A DNA stretch of 36,256 nucleotides from the NCBI GenBank assembly GCA_024743255.1, contig JANSWY010000046.1:1-36256 (forward strand), in the 5' to 3' direction. This document shows, piece by piece, positions 7,373 through 15,368 of this stretch (positions are counted from its first letter, which is position 1; every line of letters begins with the position of its first letter). A program made the position numbers and the translations under genes. This DNA comes from a bacterium. GTDB taxonomy: Bacteria > Bacteroidota > Bacteroidia > Cytophagales > Cyclobacteriaceae. The notes under the pieces were generated by a model that made no database searches, had not been told where the DNA came from, and saw nothing but the letters and a program-made list of their open reading frames with translations.

Positions 7373-8401
7373 ATGAGCACAAAGGAGACCTTCATGAATC
7401 GTGCATTTGATTTAGCACAATTAGGAGCTGGCAACGTAAGCCCAAATCCTCTTGTTGGTTGTGTAATAGTACATGATGAGAAAATAATTGGGGAAGGATA
7501 CCATATGAAATATGGACAAGCTCACGCAGAAGTGAATGCTGTGAATTCGGTAGAAGATAAAAGCTTATTGAAAGACTCTGAAGTTTATGTGACGCTTGAG
7601 CCATGCTCTCATTTTGGGAAAACACCTCCTTGTTCTGACTTGCTTATTAGTCATCGGGTAAAACGGGTAATGGTTTCAAATCTGGACCCAAATCCTCTTG
7701 TAGCAGGGAGGGGAATTGAGAAATTAAATGCTGCAGGCATTGAAGTTGAAACTGGACTGATGGAGTCAAAAGGAGAGCTGATAAATAGGCGATTTTTCAC
7801 GGTAATGAGAAAAAAACGTCCGTATGTAATTTTAAAATGGGCTGAAACGGCAGACGGCTTTATTGCTCGTGAAAACTTTGATTCCAAATGGATTAGCGAC
7901 AAGTATAGTCGCAAATTGGTTCACAAATGGAGAGCTGAAGAAGACGCAATATTAGTAGGCACCAATACTGCTCAATATGATAATCCAACTTTGAATGTCA
8001 GAGATTGGGATGGTAGAGACCCATTAAGGGTAGTAATTGATAGAAGTTTAAGGCTTTCTAGTGATCTCAATCTTTTCAGGGGAGGCCAGGCTACTGTTTG
8101 CTATAATGAGCAGAAGGACGATATTAAGGACAATACCACATATCGGAAAATAAATTTTGATGCTCTGGAAGATGAAATGTTAACAGACCTTTTAAAGAGA
8201 AATATAAGCTCAATTATAATTGAAGGTGGTAGCAAAGTACTTCATTCATTTATTGAGAAAGATTTATGGGATGAAATGAGAGTTTTCAAAAGTCCCACTA
8301 ATTTTGAATCTGGAATTAGCGCTCCGGAAGTGAAAGGAACTCTTAAGGAGTCTGAGAAGTTAGTAAATGACCAACTAGAAATATATTTGAATCATGGCTG
8401 A
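7373..8401 (+). CDS. ribD: Bifunctional riboflavin deaminase/reductase RibD
   Basis: Catalyses two steps of riboflavin synthesis: deamination of the diaminopyrimidine intermediate and reduction of its ribose side chain with NADPH. The deaminase zinc site is complete: HAE at residues 51-53 and PCSHFGKTPPC at 77-87 (C78, C87), preceded by NPLVGCVIV. The C-terminal reductase domain (from about residue 150) shows RPYVILKWAETADG, the nucleotide-binding segment DAILVGTNTAQYDNPTLNVR and IIIEGGSKVLHSF. Length of 342 aa is normal. No FMN riboswitch can sit upstream because the divergent prmC starts 13 bp away. The next gene overlaps it by 8 bp. Confidence 0.95.
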   Translation: MSTKETFMNRAFDLAQLGAGNVSPNPLVGCVIVHDEKIIGEGYHMKYGQAHAEVNAVNSVEDKSLLKDSEVYVTLEPCSHFGKTPPCSDLLISHRVKRVMVSNLDPNPLVAGRGIEKLNAAGIEVETGLMESKGELINRRFFTVMRKKRPYVILKWAETADGFIARENFDSKWISDKYSRKLVHKWRAEEDAILVGTNTAQYDNPTLNVRDWDGRDPLRVVIDRSLRLSSDLNLFRGGQATVCYNEQKDDIKDNTTYRKINFDALEDEMLTDLLKRNISSIIIEGGSKVLHSFIEKDLWDEMRVFKSPTNFESGISAPEVKGTLKESEKLVNDQLEIYLNHG

Positions 8402-8876
8402 AGAATTGATTATTTCACAATCTGCAAGTAAAACTGAAAAATACGAATCTCTTATTCCACAGATAGAGGGGCTGATATATGGAGAAACGGATTTGGTAGC
8501 AAATTTGGCCAATATTGCCAGCGCGTTGAAGTATGGAATGGATTTCTTCTGGGTAGGGTTTTATTTGGTGAAAGACGATGAATTAGTTCTAGGACCATTT
8601 CAGGGTCCAATAGCTTGTACCAGAATAAGAAAAGGAAAAGGCGTATGCGGTACAACATGGGAGAAAGCCGAGACAATCATTGTAGAAGACGTTGATCAAT
8701 TTCCTGGCCATATTGCTTGCAGCAGTGATTCAAAATCAGAAATAGTGCTTCCTGCTTTTAAAAACAATGAAGTTTTCCTATTATTGGATGTTGACAGCAC
8801 ACAAATAGCTGACTTTGATGAGACAGACAAACACTTTTTAAGTCGAATCATGAAGCTAATTGAAGGAATGGTGTAG
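8394..8876 (+). CDS. msrC: Free methionine-(R)-sulfoxide reductase (GAF-domain)
   Basis: A 160-residue single GAF domain. The three conserved cysteines of the fRMsr family are in place with exact spacing: C75 (IACTRI), C85 (GVCGTTW) and C109 (GHIACSS), the same 10 and 24 residue intervals as C84/C94/C118 of the E. coli enzyme. The reaction reduces free Met-R-sulfoxide to Met, with a disulfide relay recycled by thioredoxin. The ATG overlaps the ribD stop by 8 bp, so the two are probably co-translated. Confidence 0.92.
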   Translation: MAEELIISQSASKTEKYESLIPQIEGLIYGETDLVANLANIASALKYGMDFFWVGFYLVKDDELVLGPFQGPIACTRIRKGKGVCGTTWEKAETIIVEDVDQFPGHIACSSDSKSEIVLPAFKNNEVFLLLDVDSTQIADFDETDKHFLSRIMKLIEGMV

Positions 8877-8919
8877 CTTCATCACCTTGTAAGAGGGTAT
8901 TTTTTAATTGATGTAGTAA

Positions 8920-9390
8920 ATGGCAGAAAAAGTATTAAGCTGGATAGAATTCCTGGAAGGAAAACTATTGCAGCTGGCTAACAGGTATAGTCTATCCTTT
9001 CTTAGAATCAGTATTGGTTTAGTTTATTTCGTTTTTGGGGTTCTTAAGTTTTTCCCAAGTCTCAGTCCAGCTGAAGAACTGGCTGGAGAAACGATTAATC
9101 TGATGACCTTCGGATTAATTTCACCCGCGATTGGTTTGGTTTTACTGGCAATTATTGAATCTGCTATTGGGTTCTTACTGATTACTAATAGAGCTGTTAA
9201 ATTGGTTTTGGTAGTGGCAATATCTCATATGCTGTGTACATTCTTACCATTAATACTGTTGCCAAGCTATTCATTCCAGGACGCACCTTTTACATTGTCT
9301 ATAGTAGGTCAGTACATTATCAAGAATATAATTTTAGTAAGCGCAATGTTGGTGCTGTATGCGCAACGAGGTAAGCAGCTTCAGAGTTAG
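8920..9390 (+). CDS. DoxX-like/DUF417-type membrane protein, 156 aa
   Basis: An N-terminal amphipathic stretch (1 to about 22) is followed by four membrane helices, roughly at 24-44, 66-86, 92-112 and 128-148. The first helix carries LRISIGLVYFVFGVLKFFPS, the DoxX-superfamily pattern with a helix-end Lys. Function is unknown; relatives occur near oxidative-stress genes, consistent with the sulfoxide reductase gene 43 bp upstream. Its TAG overlaps the convergent psd stop by 3 bases. Confidence 0.8.
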   Translation: MAEKVLSWIEFLEGKLLQLANRYSLSFLRISIGLVYFVFGVLKFFPSLSPAEELAGETINLMTFGLISPAIGLVLLAIIESAIGFLLITNRAVKLVLVVAISHMLCTFLPLILLPSYSFQDAPFTLSIVGQYIIKNIILVSAMLVLYAQRGKQLQS

Positions 9391-10040
9391 GCCAGTTCAG
9401 CTATAACAGTTCTGCCGCCTTTAGTCTTCTGGTCAATTTCAACCTTGATTTCTGCATCTAATGGGAGATACAGATCAACTCTTGAACCAAATTTGATGAA
9501 GCCAAACTCAGATCCCTGATCTACCTTTTGGCCTTCTTCCAAATACCATTTGATTCTTCTGGCTAAAGCTCCAGCAATTTGTCTGATTAGTATTTGAGTG
9601 CCTTTCTCTGTCTCGTAAACAATTGTAGTACGTTCGTTTTCTGTACTCGACTTTGGATGCCAGGCTACCAGATATTTTCCTGGGTGATATTTAAAATATT
9701 TTACTAATCCAGATACAGGATTTCTATTCACATGAACGTTAATAGGAGACATGAAAATAGATACTTGCTTCCTTTTTTCATTAAGAAATTCAGTTTCTTC
9801 CGCTTCTTCAATAACAACTACCTTTCCATCTGCAGGCGCATATATAGCTTTATCGTTGGTCTTTACGGTAATTGGAGGGTTCCTGAAAAACTGTAAAACA
9901 AGAAGGAAGAGGACCACTGTTGTTAAAATGATCAGGTTTGTGATTAAACCATTTTCAATGTAATTGATAGCGGCATAATTAGCGCCAGCAAAAACAATTA
10001 ATAAAACTACAAGTAGTAATCTTCCTTCTTTATGTATCAT
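9387..10040 (-). CDS. psd: Phosphatidylserine decarboxylase proenzyme
   Basis: Makes phosphatidylethanolamine from phosphatidylserine in the inner membrane. Two hydrophobic segments are at about residues 7-27 and 32-52. The catalytic body includes YAPADGKVV (67-75), SPINVHVNRNP (98-108) and the self-cleavage site FGSR, where cleavage between G185 and S186 would turn Ser186 into the pyruvoyl group. The 217-aa length matches the short type found in Bacteroidota and alphaproteobacteria. It follows gdhA by 17 bp on the same strand, and cdsA lies just beyond gdhA, so two phospholipid genes flank glutamate dehydrogenase. Confidence 0.95.
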   Translation of the reverse strand: MIHKEGRLLLVVLLIVFAGANYAAINYIENGLITNLIILTTVVLFLLVLQFFRNPPITVKTNDKAIYAPADGKVVVIEEAEETEFLNEKRKQVSIFMSPINVHVNRNPVSGLVKYFKYHPGKYLVAWHPKSSTENERTTIVYETEKGTQILIRQIAGALARRIKWYLEEGQKVDQGSEFGFIKFGSRVDLYLPLDAEIKVEIDQKTKGGRTVIAELA

Positions 10041-10057
10041 TAGTATTCTAATTCTCT

Positions 10058-11332
10058 CTAGAAACCACCACGATAAGTGTAAGTCTTAGACACTTTATCA
10101 ATGGCAACAATATAAGCTGCAATACGCAAAGAAACATCATATTTCTTAGAGGTTTCATATACTTTCTGGAAAGAAGTTTTCATAATCCTGTCAGATCTTC
10201 TGTTAACTCTTTCTGCAGTCCACTTATATCCTAATCTGTTTTGAACCCACTCAAAGTAAGAAACCGTTACTCCACCAGCATTCGCTAGAATATCCGGAAC
10301 AGCCATAATTCCTTGCTCATTGATCATAGAATCAGCTTTTGCAGATGTAGGGCCATTAGCACCTTCTACAATTAACTTAGCCTTAATCTTGTGAGCATTA
10401 TCAACGGTAATTACGTCTTCAACAGCTGCAGGCACAAGCACATCAACATCTAAAAGTAGCAACTCATCCGGATCGATTTTCTCAGCTCCATCAAATCCTT
10501 CCAGGCTACCATTGTTGTTGTTTCTGTAATCAATAGCTTTCTGGATATCGATACCATTGTCATTATGATACGCCCCAGAAAGATCACTAATTCCACAGAT
10601 TTGAGCTCCTCTTTCTTCAAGAAGATAAGCTGCCCAGCTTCCAACGTTACCGAATCCCTGAATTGAGCATTTTGCTTTGAAAGGGTTGATTTTAAGTTTT
10701 TCCATTGCAGCTAGTGCAGAGATCATTACTCCACGACCAGTAGCTTCTGTTCTACCCAATGATCCGCCAAGTACAAGTGGTTTACCAGTCACAACAGCAT
10801 TTACCGTCATACCCTGAGCTCTTGAGTACTGGTCCATTAGCCATGCCATTTCAGCAGGACCTGTTCCCATGTCTGGAGCTGGAATATCTTTATCAGGACC
10901 GAAAACCTCGTGCATCGCAGAAGTATACGCCCTTGTAAGTCTTTCTACTTCTCCTCGAGACATCTCTCTTGGATTACACTTAATTCCACCTTTTGCACCA
11001 CCATAAGGAATATCCACTACTGCACATTTCCATGTCATCCATGCTGCTAAGGCTTTCACCTCATCAATGTTAACATCCATATCATATCTGATTCCACCTT
11101 TCGATGGACCTAATATGTTTGAATGAATCACACGATATCCTTCAAATGTTTTAATGGAACCATCGTCCATTGTCACTGGAAGAGACACGATCACCTGTTT
11201 TTCTGGTGATTTCAATACGTTGTACACCTGGTCATCTAACCCTAAATGTTGCGCTGCGATGTGAAACCTCGACATCATTGACTCGAATGGATTCTCTTTA
11301 TCCTTTATTGGAGCCGGTTCAATGTAAGCCAT
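10058..11332 (-). CDS. gdhA: Glutamate dehydrogenase (Glu/Leu/Phe/Val dehydrogenase family), 424 aa
   Basis: Interconverts glutamate with 2-oxoglutarate and ammonia. The N-terminal dimerisation/substrate domain shows SKGGIRYD (77-84), the MTWKCAVVDIPYGGAKGG region with catalytic K114, and PAPDMGTG. The Rossmann domain has VQGFGNVG-like IQGFGNVGSWAA and VEGANGPT. The 424-aa length fits hexameric small-subunit GDH of the Glu family; NAD versus NADP preference is not decided. A canonical promoter (TTTG-N18-TAGTTTTG) lies upstream, giving a leader of about 30 nt, so it is expressed independently of the cdsA group, probably together with psd. Confidence 0.95.
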   Translation of the reverse strand: MAYIEPAPIKDKENPFESMMSRFHIAAQHLGLDDQVYNVLKSPEKQVIVSLPVTMDDGSIKTFEGYRVIHSNILGPSKGGIRYDMDVNIDEVKALAAWMTWKCAVVDIPYGGAKGGIKCNPREMSRGEVERLTRAYTSAMHEVFGPDKDIPAPDMGTGPAEMAWLMDQYSRAQGMTVNAVVTGKPLVLGGSLGRTEATGRGVMISALAAMEKLKINPFKAKCSIQGFGNVGSWAAYLLEERGAQICGISDLSGAYHNDNGIDIQKAIDYRNNNNGSLEGFDGAEKIDPDELLLLDVDVLVPAAVEDVITVDNAHKIKAKLIVEGANGPTSAKADSMINEQGIMAVPDILANAGGVTVSYFEWVQNRLGYKWTAERVNRRSDRIMKTSFQKVYETSKKYDVSLRIAAYIVAIDKVSKTYTYRGGF

Positions 11333-11368
11333 ACCGTTTATTTATAGGTAAATATTGTTTGTAGGCTG

Positions 11369-11398
11369 CAAAACTAAAGAAAGCGGCAATATTTCAAA
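11369..11398 (-). promoter_or_regulatory. Bacteroidota-type promoter for gdhA
   Basis: On the minus strand, TTTG (11398-11395), an 18-nt spacer, then TAGTTTTG (11376-11369), an exact match to the TTG...TAnnTTTG architecture. The transcription start would fall about 6 nt later, around 30 nt before the gdhA ATG. Confidence 0.65.
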
Positions 11399-11487
11399 TG
11401 CTTAATAATTCTTTTTACAGCGACTTGAAAAAATATTTCAATCGTTTGAAAAATACCCTAATGATTGTTGGAATACAAGCTTCTGGA

Positions 11488-12312
11488 CTAAAACAGCTCA
11501 AGAAAAACCACAATAAATGGCATTGACAGTAAAAGGCCATCAAATCGATCCAAAAAGCCCCCATGTCCCGGAATTGAGTGCCCGGAATCTTTGATATGAA
11601 TGCTTCTTTTGAACATAGATTCGACTAAATCTCCGTATGTTCCAGCCACAATTATGATGATTGCAACCGTGATCCATTGCCAAACTTCAAGGTCTTCAAA
11701 GTAGTATGCAAAGATGCTTGCTGCTGTTAAGGCAAACACGGACCCTCCAATGCTACCTTCCCAAGACTTCTTAGGTGATACTCTTTCGAATAATTTGGTT
11801 TTACCGAAACGAACCCCTGCGAAATACGCTCCAGTATCGCTGCACCATAAGATCATTAGGATTCCAATTATTATCTGGTAACTATATTCTCCACTTTTGG
11901 AAGCAAACGCAGCTACGTTGAGAAGTGAAAATGGTAAGGCACAATAGATAATACCAAGAAAGAAGAATGCAATGTTGATAAATGGACTTTCCTCATTCTT
12001 TTTATAGAGCTTGAAGAAATAGATCAATGCACTGAAAGGCAAGAGCACAAAGTAGTACTTGAAAGGAAGAATTTCCGCTTCTATCAGAAAAGTCATTGCG
12101 AATAAAACTGCTCCTACTGATACGCCTAGTACACGCATCGGGATAAAGCTTTGAGATCTGACAAGTCTGTAAAACTCCCATTGAGTAATTAAAGCGATGA
12201 AAAGAAATACTGCGAAAAAGGTCCATTTGCCAATAAGAATTGAAGATATGATGATTAGGGCTCCAAAAAATGCAGCTATTATTCGCTGAACTAATTCGTT
12301 TTTCTTACTCAA
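11488..12312 (-). CDS. cdsA: Phosphatidate cytidylyltransferase
   Basis: Forms CDP-diacylglycerol from phosphatidate and CTP, the precursor of phosphatidylserine and hence of the PE made by psd nearby. There are about seven to eight membrane helices. The family C-terminal signature is clear: SPKKSWEGSIGG, followed by GTYGDLVESMFKR and IKDSGHSIPGHGGFLDRFDG. I set the start at a TTG (TTGAGTAAG), which overlaps the stop of the DUF2007 gene by 8 bp and gives 274 aa starting SKKNELVQRI; a longer ATG-initiated form would read through the neighbouring gene in another frame. Confidence 0.92.
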   Translation of the reverse strand: MSKKNELVQRIIAAFFGALIIISSILIGKWTFFAVFLFIALITQWEFYRLVRSQSFIPMRVLGVSVGAVLFAMTFLIEAEILPFKYYFVLLPFSALIYFFKLYKKNEESPFINIAFFFLGIIYCALPFSLLNVAAFASKSGEYSYQIIIGILMILWCSDTGAYFAGVRFGKTKLFERVSPKKSWEGSIGGSVFALTAASIFAYYFEDLEVWQWITVAIIIIVAGTYGDLVESMFKRSIHIKDSGHSIPGHGGFLDRFDGLLLSMPFIVVFLELF

Positions 12313-12511
12313 AGTTAATGTCCTCCTTAATAATTCTAATTGCCTGTAGCACATTGTCGGGCGTCACCATGACATCATAGTGCCCAAACTGATAGGCTGA
12401 ATCTTTCTTGCTCAATATTACGGATTTAATATCGTTTTCAAGCAAAACAGACTTCACAATTTCAGCTCTATACATTAGCTGATCACTGTAAACTTTTTGC
12501 CAGCTACTCAT
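12305..12511 (-). CDS. DUF2007 domain small protein (putative signal-transducing protein), 68 aa
   Basis: A 68-residue protein starting MSSWQKVYSDQLMYRAEIVK. The pattern of an early VYSD strand, a helix with AEIVKSVLLENDI, and YDVMVTPDNVLQAIRII fits the DUF2007 ferredoxin-like fold, whose members are thought to bind metals or act in signalling. The ATG lies inside the last codons of the CPBP gene (8-bp overlap), and its own stop overlaps cdsA by 8 bp, so all three are translationally coupled. Its function is not established; position suggests a link to membrane synthesis. Confidence 0.8.
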   Translation of the reverse strand: MSSWQKVYSDQLMYRAEIVKSVLLENDIKSVILSKKDSAYQFGHYDVMVTPDNVLQAIRIIKEDINFE

Positions 12512-13424
12512 CAAAAGCTTTTTTCTGATACAACTTGAAAAAAGAAAATAAGGAATAACCACATACCAATGCAAAGATTGCTACAGTATAAAGTGGAATA
12601 CTTTCAGTGTTTTCAATATCGTAATCAATTTTGGAATTGTTGTAGAGATAAACCATTACAATTGAAAACCCATTATTGATAAAATGCGCAACTATGGCAT
12701 ATGAAAGATTACCAGAGTAGTAAAACAAGTAGCCAAAAAGAACCCCAAGGAGCATTCTTGGTACAAGTCCAAAAAATTGGATGTGGATAGCGGCAAAGAT
12801 AAATCCTGTAAGCCAAATTGCTACATGGTGATTGCCAAAGATTTTTTGAAGTATCGGCTGCAATACGCCTCTAAATAATAACTCCTCTCCAGCTGCAGCA
12901 AAACCTGCTATTACAACCAGGGCCATTATTAATTGTATAGGGCTTTCGAATGTTGTTAAGAATTTTGTTGCTTCAGCAAGCCTCTCTTCATTCTCAATTG
13001 CAAATTGCTCAAATGAACTCAGGAACTCAGGGAACTCTACATTTTGATTCCACTCAATAAATACACTATTCACAATCATGAATGAAAATGTAGCAACTCC
13101 GGTAAACAGCAAAGCTTTCGGCACCTCAATAGAATTGCTAAAAAGAACGTTGGGTTTGCTCTTTAAATGAAAATAAATGAATAATAGAGGACTAAGGAGG
13201 AAAATCATCAATGATGTAACTCCCTGAATGGTCATCAATCCCCACCAGTCACTTGTATCTGCATTGCTCATATCTGTAGTGAGACTGACGTCAAGTACAG
13301 CACTTAATGCACCTGTTACCATTATAGCTGCAAGAAAACCAACACATACAAATGACAGCAACATTACCAGAGCTGCCCAAGGGTTTCTGTCATCATTAAT
13401 TAACAGATTTCGTGAATTATCCAT
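12504..13424 (-). CDS. CPBP family intramembrane metalloprotease, 306 aa
   Basis: Abi/CAAX-type membrane protein with about eight hydrophobic segments. The conserved glutamate pair and Arg are at E180-E181-x3-R185 (GEELLFRG), with H214 (FAAIHIQFFG) and H247/N251 (AHFINNG) completing the expected active-site residues. Members cleave prenylated or membrane-embedded substrates, or serve in bacteriocin immunity; the actual substrate here is unknown. First gene of an overlapping trio with the DUF2007 protein and cdsA. A TATTTTTG box lies 22 nt before the ATG. Confidence 0.9.
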   Translation of the reverse strand: MDNSRNLLINDDRNPWAALVMLLSFVCVGFLAAIMVTGALSAVLDVSLTTDMSNADTSDWWGLMTIQGVTSLMIFLLSPLLFIYFHLKSKPNVLFSNSIEVPKALLFTGVATFSFMIVNSVFIEWNQNVEFPEFLSSFEQFAIENEERLAEATKFLTTFESPIQLIMALVVIAGFAAAGEELLFRGVLQPILQKIFGNHHVAIWLTGFIFAAIHIQFFGLVPRMLLGVLFGYLFYYSGNLSYAIVAHFINNGFSIVMVYLYNNSKIDYDIENTESIPLYTVAIFALVCGYSLFSFFKLYQKKAFDE

Positions 13425-13432
13425 ATTTAGCC

Positions 13433-13454
13433 TAAATTTGCAGGTGCAAAAATA
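13433..13454. promoter_or_regulatory. Face-to-face -7 boxes between CPBP gene and dusB
   Basis: TAAATTTG at 13433-13440 reads rightward to dusB, and TATTTTTG at 13454-13447 reads leftward to the CPBP gene. Both match TAnnTTTG exactly. Each points into the other, so the two transcripts would start within one another and overlap by a few bases; only one could be used at a time on a given DNA molecule. Confidence 0.45.
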
Positions 13455-13466
13455 TAAAATAAAGCT

Positions 13467-14465
13467 TTGGTCAAGATAGGAAACTTAGAGATTGGTGAAT
13501 TTCCTTTGTTATTGGCTCCTATGGAGGATGTAAGCGATCCACCATTTAGAGCAGTATGTAAGGAAAATGGAGCTGACATGATGTACACCGAATTTATTTC
13601 ATCTGAAGGATTAATTCGAGATGCAGCAAAGAGTGTGCAGAAACTTGATATTTACGATTACGAAAGACCAATTGGAATCCAGATTTTTGGTGATAAGATT
13701 GATTCAATGAGGCAAGCAGCTGCCATTGCAGAGGAAGCTGGCCCAGAATTGGTGGATATCAATTATGGTTGTCCTGTAAAGAAGGTTGCATGTAAAGGAG
13801 CTGGTGCTGGGATCTTACTAGACATTCCTAAGATGCAGAAAATGACCGAAGAAATAGTCAAACAGGTTGAAAAGCCTGTGACTGTTAAAACCAGACTTGG
13901 GTGGGATGACAGCACAATTAAAATTGTGGAGGTTGCGAAAAGGCTTCAGGATGTAGGGATACAAGCATTGACCATCCATGGTAGAACCAGGCAACAGATG
14001 TATAAAGGAGTTGCTGATTGGACCAAAATAGCAGAAGTTAAAAACCATCCGGACATTCACATACCGATTTTTGGGAATGGGGATATCGATTCTCCTGAAA
14101 AAGCTAAGGAATATAAAGAAAAGTTTGGTGTAGATGGCATTATGATCGGAAGAGCTGCAATTGGTTATCCGTGGATCTTCAACGAGATCAAGCATTTTCT
14201 TGAAACTGGCAATAAATTAACTCCTCCGGATATGAATGAAAGAGTGGCTGTAGCTAAAAAACACCTCACTTTTTCCGTAGAATGGAAAGGAGATAGAACT
14301 GGTATCTATGAAATGAGAAGGCACTATACGAACTACTTCAGAGGAATCCCGAATTTCAAACCTTACAGAACCAGATTGGTGGAATCTGAAAGTTATGATG
14401 AACTAATGGCAATTCTTGATGAGGTGTCTGAACAATTTCCAACCCCAGTTCTAACAATGGCTTAA
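13467..14465 (+). CDS. dusB: tRNA-dihydrouridine synthase, DusB type
   Basis: FMN enzyme that reduces uridine to dihydrouridine in the tRNA D-loop. Visible: LLLAPMEDVSDPPFR (14-28), the catalytic Cys102 in INYGCPVKK, TVKTRLGW, LTIHGRTRQQMYKG and GRAAIGYPWIF. The 332-aa length and the APMEDVSD motif fit DusB. The start is TTG (13467), placing MVKIGNLEIG in front; no nearer ATG would keep the N-terminal barrel strand. It is followed by a DMT transporter whose ATG begins directly after the dusB TAA. Confidence 0.93.
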   Translation: MVKIGNLEIGEFPLLLAPMEDVSDPPFRAVCKENGADMMYTEFISSEGLIRDAAKSVQKLDIYDYERPIGIQIFGDKIDSMRQAAAIAEEAGPELVDINYGCPVKKVACKGAGAGILLDIPKMQKMTEEIVKQVEKPVTVKTRLGWDDSTIKIVEVAKRLQDVGIQALTIHGRTRQQMYKGVADWTKIAEVKNHPDIHIPIFGNGDIDSPEKAKEYKEKFGVDGIMIGRAAIGYPWIFNEIKHFLETGNKLTPPDMNERVAVAKKHLTFSVEWKGDRTGIYEMRRHYTNYFRGIPNFKPYRTRLVESESYDELMAILDEVSEQFPTPVLTMA

Positions 14466-15368
14466 ATGAGCGCAACTCGACCTGCCAAGGCCTGGGCACT
14501 TCTGATTTTGCTTTCTTTAATCTGGGGAAGTTCATTCATATTAATAAAAAAGGGACTCTTAAATTTATCAGCGACAGAAGTTGGGGCGATTAGAATTATC
14601 GCTGCAGCTCTATTTTTGCTCCCCATTGCTATTAAAAGAATGTGGGGTCTTGGAACAAGGAAAATAACATTGCTATTCATAATAGGGCTGGTAGGAAGTT
14701 TTGTGCCAGCCTTTTTGTTTGCTGTTGCTCAGACAAATTTGGAGAGTTCAATCACTGGAGTAATTAATGCTCTGACTCCACTTTTTGTCATCTTAATGGG
14801 ATTCTTCTTTTTTTCTCAAAAGTTTACATCTCGTATCATTATTGGACTAGTTCTTGGATTTATTGGAACAACGGTATTGATTGTTTCCGGAAAGGATTTA
14901 AATATTGGTGCCATAAATGGCTATGCCTTATATGTGGTGTTGGCAACAATGATGTATGGTGTTAATCTAAATGTCATTAAGTACTACCTGAAAGATATTG
15001 ATTCACTATCGATTACCAGTATTAGTCTTGTGATGGTTATGCCACTCGCTTTTGTGCTTCTTTTTGGATTTACAGAATTCACTATGAAAATTCAGGACTC
15101 TCAAAATTTTGGGGCGATTGGATATATTCTTATCCTTGGTGTAGTAGGAACAGCAGTAGCGTTAATTATCTTCAATCATCTGGTGAAAATTACTGATCCG
15201 GTTTTTACAAGTTCTGTTACTTACATCATCCCAATTGTTGCCATTATATGGGGTTTATTGGATGGAGAAAAACTCTTTCTAATGCATTACATAGGAATAT
15301 TCATGATCCTTTTAGGTGTTTGGCATTCCAACACTAAACGTAAAAACCGTCTTGCTACTTCCCAATAA
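14466..15368 (+). CDS. DMT superfamily transporter (EamA family), 300 aa
   Basis: Ten hydrophobic segments arranged as two EamA repeats (about 8-140 and 155-290). The N-terminal motif WALLILLSLIWGSSFILIKK is typical of drug/metabolite transporters, with WG in the first helix and a matching segment in the second half. Substrate unknown; relatives export amino acids, nucleosides or drugs. The start codon directly abuts the dusB stop, so both probably share a transcript. The 3' end overlaps the convergent SLC13 gene by 14 bp. Confidence 0.88.
   Translation: MSATRPAKAWALLILLSLIWGSSFILIKKGLLNLSATEVGAIRIIAAALFLLPIAIKRMWGLGTRKITLLFIIGLVGSFVPAFLFAVAQTNLESSITGVINALTPLFVILMGFFFFSQKFTSRIIIGLVLGFIGTTVLIVSGKDLNIGAINGYALYVVLATMMYGVNLNVIKYYLKDIDSLSITSISLVMVMPLAFVLLFGFTEFTMKIQDSQNFGAIGYILILGVVGTAVALIIFNHLVKITDPVFTSSVTYIIPIVAIIWGLLDGEKLFLMHYIGIFMILLGVWHSNTKRKNRLATSQ

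Noticed and set aside
7360-7434. Longer prmC start giving 25 extra residues
   Set aside because: Would run into the ribD coding region and adds a sequence foreign to PrmC; the ATG at 7359 gives the normal length.
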